DNA of 64,000 bases, taken from Blastobasis lacticolella (lineage: Eukaryota > Arthropoda > Insecta > Lepidoptera > Blastobasidae). Shown piece after piece: positions 33,300 through 44,007 of the stretch; within the stretch, counting starts at the first letter, position 1, and every line of letters starts with the position of its first letter. The notes beneath the pieces are model-generated. The model was not told where the DNA came from. It saw only the letters and a list, made by a program, of their open reading frames with translations, and searched no databases. The DNA is taken from NCBI GenBank assembly GCA_905147135.1, contig LR990040.1, positions 20,877,857 through 20,941,856 of the forward strand, in the 5' to 3' direction. The position numbers and the translations under genes were made by a program.

Positions 33300-33608
33300 C
33301 ATAGGGTGACCGCTGCAATATCGCTGCAGAGCCACGGTCCGATTAACCATATTCATAGCGTTTACGTTCTGACGTCGCGCGTCAGAAGCAACAGGGCGGC
33401 GATTGGAGGGCGGCCGGGCTCATGCGCGGAGCGAGGGGGTCGCAGGGGCAAGGGGTGAGGAGGCGGGGGCGCCTGCAGCCTCCACTCGTTGCGAATCGCC
33501 GCCCGTACCGCCGCGTTGCGCCTCCAAAGAGCGCTCACCCAAAAAGTTGCTAACAAAGCTTGCAACCCGCCCCGCGCCCCGCTGCAGGAGCCACTTCATC
33601 ATGAGGTA
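33300..33608 (+). promoter_or_regulatory. CpG-rich block, possible promoter and first exon with splice donor
   Basis: An abrupt GC/CpG-rich island in AT-rich DNA. It contains a CRE-like 'tgacgtcgcgcg' near 33370, an inverted CCAAT box ('gattgg' near 33399) and G-rich tracts at 33425-33475. It ends at 'atgaggtaagtcc' (33601-33613), a strong match to the donor consensus AG|GTAAGT. A plus-strand frame 33403-33609 runs to the same point (PPVPPRCASKERSPKKLL, then HFIMR and stop if unspliced). So either this is coding or the ATG at 33601 is a start split by an intron. The host gene is unknown and no acceptor or second exon was identified. Confidence 0.4.
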
Positions 33609-35369
33609 AGTCCTCAAACTCTAAGCCGCGTAAAGAAAAAGTTTGTTCCCCACGAACTGGGTTAGGATTTAAGTTTGGTATTTTGGTCGCTATACTTTGT
33701 TCGCGTAGTTTGTTTCTCTTGAAATTTTTTACTTTCTTTTTGTTTTGTCTTTGTCATGCGTATTTGATAATAGTATTGTTGTAAGTTTTTATCACGACAA
33801 GTGTTTTCAAGAGATACTACAGGATACTATCGACTTTTTTATGTAATTACTTGTAATTAACATATTTTAACAATATTTTCATCCCGTACGATTATACAGT
33901 TTTCTCTCTCTAAAAGAATTTATGTCGAGAAGGCATCGCGAATAAGTTCCGTGACACAGCGCTGTCCTTTATTTATGAAAATTCGGTGCATGTTCGTTGC
34001 ATGGTAAACAAATCGTTTGCATAAATTAGTTTGCGTTTGTAAGACAACGCGCACATAATACCTACGTGTGTTCGGAATACAAAAGGGTGTTTGGACTGTG
34101 GTTGAGGGTACTGACTTTCCAGCTTTTGCTAATGAAATTCTCTTAAAATGGTATTTGTTACCATACGTAATTGGGTTGCCAACTAGGATTCTGCAACCAT
34201 TTCAGCGATTTGACTCGATGTTACTAAACTGCAAAAGAAAATTAGTATTTAACTGTAAATTGGTGAACGCATATCCATATAAACGGTCACTATCTGTATC
34301 GTCAGTAAAGGTTATTTTCCGGAAAATCGATGAAAGAAAAATGGGTCATAACAACATTGGGCATTAGGACATTGGTCCTATGCAGGTATTTTCATGGAGT
34401 TTTCTACACCACACAAGCAGTATACTGAAAATGATCCACGACTCGACACGTAGGACTCGAATCTCAGTACGCGGGTGCTGTAACCACGTGGCCACAACGG
34501 CTTCCCTTCAGTGTCGCTTTATCATAATTTTCGATATTTTAAACTACAATGTGGCAAACGAGCAGGCATTCCTGACGGAAAGCGCTATCTATTACGAGTA
34601 TCTATGATGCCACGACTCATGCATTTAGGTTTACATACATAACGTCACGCATACTTTCCTGTAACAAAAATGTAACTAAGACTAAGCTAAGCCTTATGCT
34701 GCCTTATTATTTTTCATTTATCCTTCAAATCTGAACATAATAATTACAGCTTTACTATTTGGCGATAGACACATACGAATACAGATGGACTCATTATGTC
34801 AGACAGAAACCTACCACCGATCTAATATCCTACCATAGGTTAGTTCAGGGTCTGTTGATAATGCCAGTTGAGCGAGCGTAGTATCGGACGACCTCCAGCC
34901 AAGCCAATGCAGGTGTTTACAATAAGTAAAAGAATACTCTAAGAGCATTCGCTCTGTTGCTCGTCTGCTATTTGTGAAGATTATGGAAAAATCCGCTACC
35001 AAATCTAAGGGGACCAAGACCTACAGAATAGTATTTGAGAAACAATGAGATGTCACCCACTATCTACCTACCTTCCACCTACAGCTGTACAGAACACCTG
35101 CAGTTCACCTTGGATTGGAACAACATCCGTTCCAGGACTTTTTAGCTAGTTGGAATATAATCGATACTGGTCTAGTAGCAGCGTGCTTGCGTAACCGATA
35201 ACTAAGGTTAAGTAACATTCCCAAAGTCTGGGAACTGGATGTGTGACCGTATCGTACTGAGGCTACTTTGAGGCTAGTCGAATTTCAACACCGCAACGAG
35301 CTCGCCACTCATTATGTATACTGTGTGTTTCCTTCCTACTTTCCTACCCCCCTCCTTTTTGACGATTGA
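33609..35369. other. No gene recognised (1.8 kb)
   Basis: If the 33.3 kb block is a first exon, this would be intron. Positions 34549-34575 ('atgtggcaaacgagcaggca') are a short LINE-tail remnant. No exon-like segment was recognised. Confidence 0.35.
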
Positions 35370-35425
35370 AAGAGATATTTAATGTCCTAATCAATAAAGA
35401 AATTTTGAATTTTGAATTTTGAATT
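35080..35425 (+). repeat. Retroposon 3' end with (TTTTGAA)n tail
   Basis: Ends in 'aatcaataaagaaattttg' (contains AATAAA), then three TTTTGAA-type units at 35400-35425. It has the layout of a non-LTR 3' terminus. The 5' boundary is uncertain and no coding remnant is readable. Confidence 0.4.
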
Positions 35426-35436
35426 AGGTGTATCTT

Positions 35437-35692
35437 GACGACCTGAGTGGTTCAATGGTCAACATGCCGGTCGGCCACGCCGGCAAATTGAAATGATGAA
35501 TTTTAATTTCTGTTACGGGTATGGGTGTTCTATGTATATTAAGTATGTAATAAAAAATAAAAAAGAAGTATGTAAGTAGTATATCAGTCATCTAGCACCC
35601 ATAGTACAAGCTTTGCTTAGTTTGGGACTAGATGGCGCTGTGTGAATTAGTCCACGAATATTTATTTATATTTATTTATATATCTTCTACCT
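35437..35692 (+). repeat. tRNA-Gly-type SINE family S2, copy with damaged head
   Basis: Starts 'gacgacctgagtggttcaat', keeps 'ccggtcggccacgccgg', lacks the B box, then 'gaattttaatttctgttacg', 'gggtgttctatgtat', 'catctagcacccatagtaca', 'agctttgcttagtttggga', 'ctagatggcgctgtgtgaat' and an ATTT-rich tail. It matches 52157-52415 on the other strand. A short 'tatctt' on both sides may be a target-site duplication. It is inserted just after the tail of another retroposon. It resembles the Metulj-type SINEs of butterflies as I remember them. Confidence 0.8.
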
Positions 35693-38089
35693 ACTCGTAA
35701 AACTCAATTTAGCATGGTCTTCCGCTAGGGACCCTGGTTGGATAGTCTCGGGACCCGATTGACGCTCTGTGACGGTATATTACTATTATTAATCCATTTG
35801 TCCATGCACCCGTACGGCGCTTTCCCAGTACCTTCTTTAGTAGTGCTGCCTAATTTGTATCAATGTTTCCTTTTAGATCTCATCATATAACCTAACCGAC
35901 AAACAAAGTTGGATAACCCCCGACCAAGTTTACATTGACTTAAATATCTTTTTAACAACTAGATCGATTTTAATTAAACAAAGCTATGAACCATTTTGAT
36001 TAAACTGGCTTTCGAATAGCGAAACCGTTCGGGAGCCACACACAGATACACAGAGCCACAGATACAAAAGTCAAATATAACACCCATCTTTTTTCGTCGC
36101 GGGTTAAAAAGAATAACAAGTTTGCCATTAGAAGAGTCTATTACACGCTGTTGCCAACATACATATTTCCTATAACGTTATCCCTATTCGTTATTACGGG
36201 GCGTAAAACTAAATTTTGCGGGCCAGAGGATGTCTTAAGGGAGATTATGTGTAATTAATTTATGTCTTCATTAATTAAGTAAGTAAACAATTTAAGGGGA
36301 CTTACAGCTCCTGTTAGGGGTCGCTTTATGAACAGGTGGTTTCAATTATGGACCGTTTAATTTTCGTAGTTGTCACTAATACAGGATAGGAATGAACTAC
36401 TAGCTCTTGCCCGCGACTTCATCAGAGTTAAATTTGATTAAGCCACTTTTCCACTAGAACCACATTGAATGGGATAAATATATAGCCTGTATATTATAGT
36501 ACTACAACACTGTCAAATTTCCTCGAAATCTGTAAAGTAGTTGTTATGTGAAGTGGTAACAAACATCACAATATCAATATCATAATAAAAATCCATTCAT
36601 ATTCATATTCATTTATTCGTAGTAATAATCATACATCGTCATTTAAAATAGTTTCATGAATAGAATTAAGTATCTACTAATAGTTGACGTCAATGTTAAA
36701 AAACAATTAATTCAATAGTATCAAATTATCATGATTCGAAATCGTCAAGAATTAAATTAGTATTATAATATCAAATAATAATTAAGTCAAATTCTGAAAT
36801 CCTTACAAGCAAAATTTTGGATTCATAATATTAGTAGGGTAGGTTTTGATTGATGGAAGTTTAGATAATTAAGATAAGTTTCTATCAACACCAATAGTCA
36901 ATAAAAACAAAAATAGAATTGCGCTATTGCGCTTTTGCTTCTTCCACATTAGTGGACGGATTTGCGACCATTAACAGACGGGTGAGCATGCGTTGTTCGC
37001 AAGCTGCACGCGTACAGTTACGCGTATAGTAAAATGCACGCGCGCAGCTCGCTCGCTACCCGAGTGCGCGCCACACATAATCATTGGATGTAGGCGCAAC
37101 ATAACATTTTGGGACATTACACTTGCAAACAATTATTATTACAAAACCACTCAAAGATCTCAAAGTTACACAAAACACTTAACAGTTAGCGGGATTCCCT
37201 GTAATAAAGACCTGGTCCTATAACAACTCTACATTCAACAAAGTTTGTTTTACAGTCAGCAATGTGAAAGATAAATACTTTTGCACACACATCCACTCAC
37301 GTACATTTAATATATCTGAAGTATTATACTAGATACAAACTGATATTATTTGCTAGTTACACAAGTAATAAGGACACTGAAACAAGCAATTAAGTACCAA
37401 TTTGTAACAAGTACTTACCAGTTCGAGAGGACGAGGTTTTCTATAAGAACGCTACATTTGCTGTGTATTTATTATGTTGTTACATTTATTCCATCTGTTG
37501 AAAGAGCAAAATGATTTTTTATAATTTTCACTTGCGCTTTGATGAAATCAACTTCAAGTAACATTGATAATTCGGTGACACTGTGTTCCACCGAATTATT
37601 AACCAGTTCAGCGGTGTCATGATGATAACAAGTTGTCAAATAATCTAATTTTTAAAAATCCTCTTTGTTGATGAAAAAACTCCTAAAAAACACATATTAC
37701 TTACAGTGAGGTACAAATTAACTTAAATGGGGGTATCATAACGCCCAATGCGTAATAGTAAAATAAAAGTACGCAACGTAACATCATGGATTATGTGCTT
37801 AAAAGTGATACGATAACATCCCAGTTACGAGCAAGTATGACGAAAGAATAAAAAAAGTCACCTACACCGCTGCCCCTGGAATTGTGCCCAGAAAGCTGGC
37901 TTGCCTCGTTGAATAGCAATGCTTATTCTCTGACCGAGGAACGAGCCACCTCTCTGGTCGCCTGTGGTGTCTATTAGTGTTTTAGAAATTTCTAAAAAAA
38001 TATTTTTAGCGCTAGGGCCTCACGGTTCCAACGTCTCGACCTCACCCGGTTGAAATAATTAGATATAAAATACGATCAGTCAGAGAACC
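35693..38089. other. No gene; repeat D (inverted) and a CpG-rich stretch
   Basis: 35885-36010 is repeat D inverted ('ttggataacccccgaccaag', 'gaaccattttgattaaactg'), followed to 36110 by 'cacacacagatacacagagc' and 'gtcgcgggttaaaaag'. 36405-36545 is a repeat G-like remnant. 36960-37080 is CpG-dense and contains 'gcacgcgtacagttacgcgt' and 'cacgcgcgcagctcgctcgc'. No gene was recognised. Confidence 0.4.
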
Positions 38090-38240
38090 TATTTGACTAG
38101 TCAAACGAGTCCAAACTCCATAGGTTTATCATATGTAGTTTAGGAGTTCCTATAGCTACCTCCCATCTCCATCATCAGATCAGTATGAAACATTTCAGCT
38201 CAATTAGAAGGCAGTTTAGGCAGTGGGTCTTTAACTTGTA
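38090..38240 (+). repeat. Repeat C, copy 1
   Basis: 'ggagttcctatagctacctc', 'ccatctccatcatcagatca' and 'aaacatttcagctcaattag' recur at 38440-38580 and 55440-55560. Confidence 0.55.
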
Positions 38241-38319
38241 AGATTTTACTTTGAACACACAACGGGATTGGTAAAAGTAGGTGATAAGTTCGTAAATGAA
38301 AATCATTTTTTCAGAACAC

Positions 38320-38372
38320 GCATGATGGCCGCTTTCATTCAGGCGGAGCGTCCGACAGTGTGCCTTCTAGGC
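38320..38372 (+). repeat. Repeat H, copy 1
   Basis: 'gcatgatggccgctttcatt' and 'caggcggagcgtccgaca' match 43620-43675 ('gcatcatggccgcttttcag', 'caggtggaacgtccgtcc'). Confidence 0.5.
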
Positions 38373-38384
38373 AATAAAAAAAAG

Positions 38385-38640
38385 CAAACAAGCTTTTATC
38401 GCGCGGTATAGTAATTATCAAGATCATTTCAAAGACGGGATGGTTACCTTGTTGCGTTCATTAGTTCTTATGACCACTTTCCGACTCCATCATCAGACCA
38501 GCTCCATGCTACCATATTATTGCATTGTCATCAAAGTTACATAGGCATACCAAATTTCAGCTCAACTGAACGCCGGGAAGAGGGTCAAATTAGGCTTGCA
38601 AATTTCCAAATACAAGTGAAGTTCAATAAAAGCTTGTAAT
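38385..38640 (+). repeat. Repeat C, copy 2
   Basis: 'agcttttatcgcgcggtata', 'gaccactttccgactccatc', 'atcagaccagctccatgcta' and 'taccaaatttcagctcaact'. The same order occurs at 55388-55562, so the element is at least 170 bp long. Confidence 0.6.
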
Positions 38641-40927
38641 GAATAAAACTATTAGCAGCCAACGAGAACCCTCAAATGTCTACAAGCATCTCCATTTATG
38701 ACTGCGATACGTTCAAATGCTACACTCTGAACGCAACTTTTCACCCTAACATCGTCCCTCAGAGTAAAACATTCACTCGGCGCAAACGCCCCTTTCGCAC
38801 CTCCATTCCAACAATCAAACTCGAATGTAAGAATACGCTCTGACGTTTATTAACTGTCAGCTGTCTCTCTTTGATACTTATCGATGGTAACAAACAAAAG
38901 TAACACTTTTGTGTTCAATTTTTCCTTGTTTCCACATTCCGTTTGTCATCTGTTCAAGTTTGTCGAATAAATTGTTTTTATAGCGCGAAGTGTTATTTAT
39001 ACGTCAATGTAATTTTGAGGTTAGTATTTCCGTTATATCTACATTGAAGTGTGACTTATAAACTAGGGATCCAAGTGGGAGGAGATATATTCCAAAAACA
39101 TATTTTCCGTATGACGCTCATTGCCAGATTAAGCTTTACGTGTGCTATTAAAAAGTCTAAAAAAAATTTAGTGTCCCAACGTATTTAAGCGCCTTACAAT
39201 GAGAATATTATAATCCTCTTTGAACTTAATCGATTAGACGATAACTAGATAATGATTTGTAGAAATACATAAAAAATCAAATTTAAAAAATACATACTGA
39301 AACTGAAGATATCTGAAACATAGGTGTAGCTGGCTCAGAATGAGTGTTCGAAATTACCATGGTATTTGGCTCTGCAAGTAACTATTATCTGATAGATGTT
39401 TTATCATCTGTAGTTACTACGTGTTTAGAGCATAGTTCAGTACTGCGGTACTGTAGTACACAAAATTCAATTGTCTCCACAACTCGAACTTCAAACTCGC
39501 TGTCATTCAAACCACAATAGGTACGAGTTCTTCTAATCTTCTAACCCTTCTAACCATCTTGTGGTGGAAGTTAGCTGCCCAAGAGGCCTCAGGCTTATGA
39601 CGGTTGCTATCAGGCAATAGCAACAGGACCGACGACATCTTAAAGTGCATATTTTTAGATGCTTACGATGAAAGGAGCGCGTGGCTCTAAGGTCTAACAG
39701 TGCTTAGAGATAATGCAGTTGTCAATAAAATAAGTTGAGAGGATACTTCGAGAAGTTGTCATTAGGTATGAGAGTTTAGGATGAAGGCTTTGCAGAACGT
39801 TTTGCGAACTGAAACAGCGATCTGTACTCCGGTTATAACCTTTATGAGATAAATGAGAGGTTATGTCGATAGATCTATCTATCTATCTATTTTTATTATA
39901 CCGTAAATAGATACTCAGGAAAATAAACTTATATTTGTCAATAGTATTCGATCATTGATCGCCATCTTAACAGGCCACACACGACAATCCACGTCCGAGG
40001 CATTACTAGAGATTTATGGCGAAAAAAAGTCGGTTGTATTATTGCAAATTTGCGCGGTGTCGCCTCATTGTTCCACCGCACAATGGATCTGTCAATGTTT
40101 CACTCGAGATGAATGGCGCGTCGATGAATAACCGACCGATTTCGGTGACAGCGATAGCGGCCGCGACAACTTTTTCCATCGTCACAATGTAATTTTGCAC
40201 CATTAGCGGTGGCGTGATAATTTTTAACGACTTGCAGTCCCCTGCGGTTTTCACCCGCGCGCCGTTCTGGGGCCCTACTATAGAAACAGCCTTTTGCATC
40301 AACGCGAGCCTTCTAATGCTTGTTTTTTCTTTCTCTAGCCACTTACCACGAGTGTGAAAGAGATAGGCAGCGCACGCGAGCGCGGATGCGAGGTTTCAAA
40401 AATAGGGACCCTGATATTTGTAATTGTGGCCACTCGCCATCAAAGGTGGGTGAAATATTGATTATAAAATTCCAGGACATACATAAAAATGAGGTTAGAT
40501 AAAGCTTGTAAAATTTTAATAAAAATCCGGGTAGGGATGTATCGAAACTCACGGCCGTTGGTTGTAACGTGATATGTCTATGCTTGCGAGGTCGGTGGCA
40601 GAGGTAGTTGTGCTTTCGAAATCGCCTCAGCACAGGACAATCTCTATACCAAGCCCTATCACATGTGAGTCGTGAGTTACACTAAATAGAAATGCATAGG
40701 AGCTCGCGTTTCGATCTTTCATTACAGTGCCCCTCTCTTGCCGGCCCACCCACCCTCAACATAAATTCAAGTTCAAAACAGCAAGTTGACTAAATATGCT
40801 AAACAATTACATTATATTTATGTTTATAAGACTAATCGTTTTGTAGTTATTAAGGTAAGACGATATATGTAGAGCTTTTCATAACAATCTAATTATCTGA
40901 CTTGGTTGGATTTTGAAGACCTTTTAC
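38641..40927. other. No gene recognised; one CpG-rich segment at 40040-40300
   Basis: 39873-39890 is an ATCT microsatellite. 40040-40300 is CpG-rich, contains 'cgatagcggccgcgaca' and 'cacccgcgcgccgttctgg', and has an 87-codon minus-strand frame without recognisable domains. It could be regulatory or exonic. The rest is AT-rich and unassigned. Confidence 0.4.
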
Positions 40928-41190
40928 GTCAAAAATAAAATCGACTTCAAATTACAAAAACGTAAAAAATAAGCTTTTATCATACAACACGAATAAGTTA
41001 GATTATCATTATATTTGAAGTCGGTGCCAGCACAGTAATATTCGTCAGGGGAGAGGGTAAAACCTTTGGGGGAGGAGGTGGGTCGCAGTGTGGCACCGAT
41101 TCTAAAAATAATGATATCTAACTTACTGTATGATAAAAAGCTTAATTTTTACTTTTTGTGATTTGAAGTTTTATTTTTTTCTTAAACATT
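40928..41190. mobile_element. Foldback element with about 100-bp arms
   Basis: Left arm 40928-41039 and right arm 41091-41190 are imperfect inverse complements. Paired words are 'aagcttttatcatac' with 'gtatgataaaaagctt', 'aagttagat' with 'atctaactt', and 'tcggtgcca' with 'tggcaccga'. The roughly 50-bp loop is purine-rich ('ggggagagggtaaaacc', 'gggggaggaggtgggtcg'). Non-coding. A MITE-like origin is the simplest reading. Confidence 0.7.
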
Positions 41191-42154
41191 TTTTATATCT
41201 GAATTTTCAGTGGTACTCTTTTAACCATTATGTTACCCCTAGATACTACTAAGTAGTTCCTGTCGACAAATTGCAGTACTATCCTCTAACGCCTAATTGT
41301 TAAAGAGTTCTGTAGCTTCATCATAAGCAGAGCATCATCAGATGATGACACTCTCAACCGTACACCTGAGTAAGATATGATAACATAACAAAATTCCTCG
41401 ATTTCTCTAGGATACCTTCATCAGATCCTTACCGGATGACCATGAAACCACCAGGAAAGTATACCCTTTCAAACAAGAAAATAATTTTCCAAATAGGTCC
41501 GGGCATATTCGAGTAATCGGGGAACATGATATAAAAAATAAAAGTAAAAGATTGCGACAAATTGAGAACCTCCTCCTTTTTGAAGTTGGTTAAAAATACT
41601 TTTTGGCCAGAATGAAACATTTGATTGCATGTTATTTCTACAAATCGATAAAATATCTGAAGTAGTTTAAGTACTAAATAGATTTGACAATCGTGCAGAC
41701 TGTTACTGTATTTCTTTAGGTATTTCTTATGCTCAAAGGTAATTAATTACAATATGAAAACTATTGAGTAGTTTTCACATTACAGGCACGTGTTATTTCT
41801 CAAAGCAATATTATGGCTACTAACAAATACTTAGAACCTCGTAAAGGGTCACTCTTACAAATCTACATTCAGAGTCGGTCGCATGTCGCGGTTCTAAGGA
41901 TATCTACTTTTCCACTTCGACGCACCACACTCCGTCGCTTAGCGATCAAAGTTATATAACCAAGTATTTACTTACTACCTACATTCGATTTGAAATGTTA
42001 ATTGTGTGCTCGTTGGTTGGAAATGTATTTACACATGACTTACACACAATACACAGGAACTGATAAGGAACTGCTTTCGCTGTTCGTTGTATTTGAACTA
42101 TAAAATACCCATCAAATCTTAACTGTGTAGTGTTTTATATAACTCCTTCACCCG
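41191..42154. other. No gene recognised
   Basis: Unassigned AT-rich DNA with a short minus-strand frame of 63 codons that shows no family features. Confidence 0.4.
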
Positions 42155-42387
42155 TCAAATAGGGTAGGGATAGAATGGAAACACACGATGACATATGTGT
42201 CTCTCCTGAGCTGTAACACACCCACCTTACATCAAATAGGGTAGGGATAGGAAGGAAACACACGATGACATATTGATCTCTCCAGAGCTGTAGCACACTT
42301 ACCTTACATCAAATAGGGCAGGGATAGGAAGGTAACACACGATGACATATTGGTCGCTCCAGAGCTGTAACACACTCACCTTACATC
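42155..42387 (+). repeat. Tandem array, three 77-bp units
   Basis: 'tcaaatagggtagggatag' starts at 42155, 42232 and 42309. Each unit continues with 'aacacacgatgacatat', 'ctgtaacacac' or a close variant, and 'accttacatc'. Units 2 and 3 are more alike than either is to unit 1. The array abuts a LINE ORF2 remnant at about 42390. Confidence 0.9.
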
Positions 42388-42780
42388 GTCATGCATATCG
42401 CCATCGACAGGGAGTTCAACCTTACACCTTTGTACCACATGCGGAATTTTCTCGCACGCAGACTGACGTTATGGAATGAGGAGGAGAGGATTTCCCTGGA
42501 AATCTTCAAAAAAGGGGTGAAAAGGACAACACGCGGGTGTTGGCCCTGGTATTTCAAACATTTACAGACGGTCATTATCCTCATCATCCGAGCGGTCAGT
42601 CCCGGTTTCTGCCAGGGTTCGCGTTCAGACTCATTATCCTTCATTTCGCCCGGTCTTGCTCATCCTCGCATCGTAAGCCATCCACATACTACGGTAATTG
42701 CTAATAATCAAGCATCTAACAGTCACGCAGACCGTGAACTTGTTTGCCACCTTAGTAGTAAAAAAATTGTCGTTTGTCCG
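42388..42780 (+). pseudogene. LINE ORF2 C-terminus and 3' tail, interrupted by an RTE fragment
   Basis: The plus frame from 42391 reads FNLTPLYHMRNFLARRLTLW, then NEEERISLEIFKKGVKR, an eroded version of the 'RTxxxWNxLP ... FKxxxxR' ORF2 end. The tail starts at 'gtgttggccctggtatttca' and 'aacatttacagacggtcat', then is broken at about 42575-42690 by foreign sequence. It resumes with 'acggtaattgctaataatca', 'agtcacgcagaccgtgaact' and 'tgtttgccacc', the counterparts of 23490-23545. Confidence 0.6.
42575..42690 (-). repeat. RTE-type 3' fragment nested in a LINE tail
   Basis: 'catcatccgagcggtcagtc', 'ccggtttctgccagggttcg' and 'tcgcatcgtaagcca' match the first part of 58385-58485 and 61030-61110. 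It divides the LINE tail described for 42388-42780. The junctions are approximate. Confidence 0.6.
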
Positions 42781-43614
42781 AAACCGGGCTCTTGAAAGCG
42801 CTACAATAGTTCCGTTTCAACGCGTAAGCCTTCCGCGGATCTCTTTCTTGATATCGGCATCAATGAAGACAAAACAAGAGCAGCCTCTTCAATTTGATCC
42901 TCAACTCTCACGCCAAGACTGCTACGTCTGTAAGCTTTACAAAGTTTTTGTCTCTCCAAAGTTTTTAAGACCAGTATACCATAAACTTCTTAACTAATAA
43001 TGAAATTGCTAAGTAACTCTATTACCTTATAAAATTTCGGTATTTAGAAAGATCAAGCCCTGGGGATGAACATAGGCTACTTAATTTACCGAATACCACG
43101 CGAAGTCGCAAGCATAGCTACTTTTTCCTTTACCACTAAAAGGAAAAAGTCACCATGCAAATAAAGTGACCACTGCATTAACGAACGCCGGCAAACGGCA
43201 TACGTCATCCATTATTAGAGCCACACTACGCACGGCTGTAACAGTAAACGGCTGCGGCGAGCACAGATGCGTCCGTGGCGCGATAACCAAACAGCGGCAC
43301 AGAGACGGGTTGCTCCCACGTGGTCGCTCGATAGCTGTAGGCATGATCGTTGAATGCCGTTTATTCATACATACACCGGGTCCACGGCGCGAGTTCGTTC
43401 GCGTGGCGACCTACCCCAACCCTATCCTACACCTAACCTATACCTAGTTTACTCCTACCTACCCTTTTTATTCTGGCAAATAAATCTTCCTCTTGAATCA
43501 CTATCTATTGACCGCATTAAAATCCGTCGCGTAGTAGCGTCACATATATCTACAATTCTATTTCCAATTAATAAGCGTTTGTGTTCCGATTTTTTTAGCA
43601 AATTCCACCAGTTC
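42781..43614. other. No gene; CpG-rich segment and repeat G
   Basis: 43170-43360 is CpG-rich ('ggctgcggcgagcacagatg', 'gtccgtggcgcgataacc') and lies in a 93-codon plus-strand frame without known features. 43370-43545 is repeat G ('gggtccacggcgcgagttcg', 'cgcattaaaatccgtcgcgt'), also at 13017-13120. Confidence 0.4.
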
Positions 43615-43617
43615 TGC

Positions 43618-43675
43618 TAATGCATCATGGCCGCTTTTCAGCAGGTGGAACGTCCGTCCATATGCTTCCCTGGGC
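43618..43675 (+). repeat. Repeat H, copy 2
   Basis: 'gcatcatggccgcttttcag' and 'caggtggaacgtccgtcc', as at 38320-38372. Confidence 0.5.
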
Positions 43676-43814
43676 TATAACTTGATGCTTGTGACTATGC
43701 CTGTAACAGTCTACTACTAAATTTGAGCCTTCTACATATTAGTGGAGGGTTTCCCAATACAGAACAAAGCTTAAGGTAATAAAGACCAGTATCCCAATTC
43801 TTACAACCACGAAT

Positions 43815-44007
43815 TATTCATCATCATCATCATCATCACAGCCCATAACAATCCACTGCAGGACTTCGGGCCTCTCCCACGAAAGGGGAGGTCATTGCCA
43901 TAATCTCCACGCTTGGCAGGCGGGTTGGAGATCGCAGTGCAGTTGATGTAAATCTAACCAGAAAGGGTTGGAGATCGCAGTGCAGTTGATGTAAATCTAA
44001 CCACGAA
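43815..44007 (-). repeat. Repeat R copy 4 with (ATG)n tail and a 43-bp duplication
   Basis: Begins with CAT triplets at 43819-43838, the element's 3' tail on the minus strand, then 'cacagcccataacaatccac', 'ctctcccacgaaaggggagg' and 'ataatctccacgcttggcag'. A 43-bp block starting 'gggttggagatcgcagtgca' at 43922 is repeated at 43965, with 41 of 43 positions alike. Confidence 0.8.

Noticed and set aside
42155..42387. CRISPR array
   Set aside because: Three long 77-bp units without a repeat/spacer alternation, in insect-type DNA.
42391..42997. Overlapping plus-strand frames of 134 and 99 codons as one gene
   Set aside because: The first is a LINE end interrupted by another repeat. The second overlaps it in another frame and has no features.
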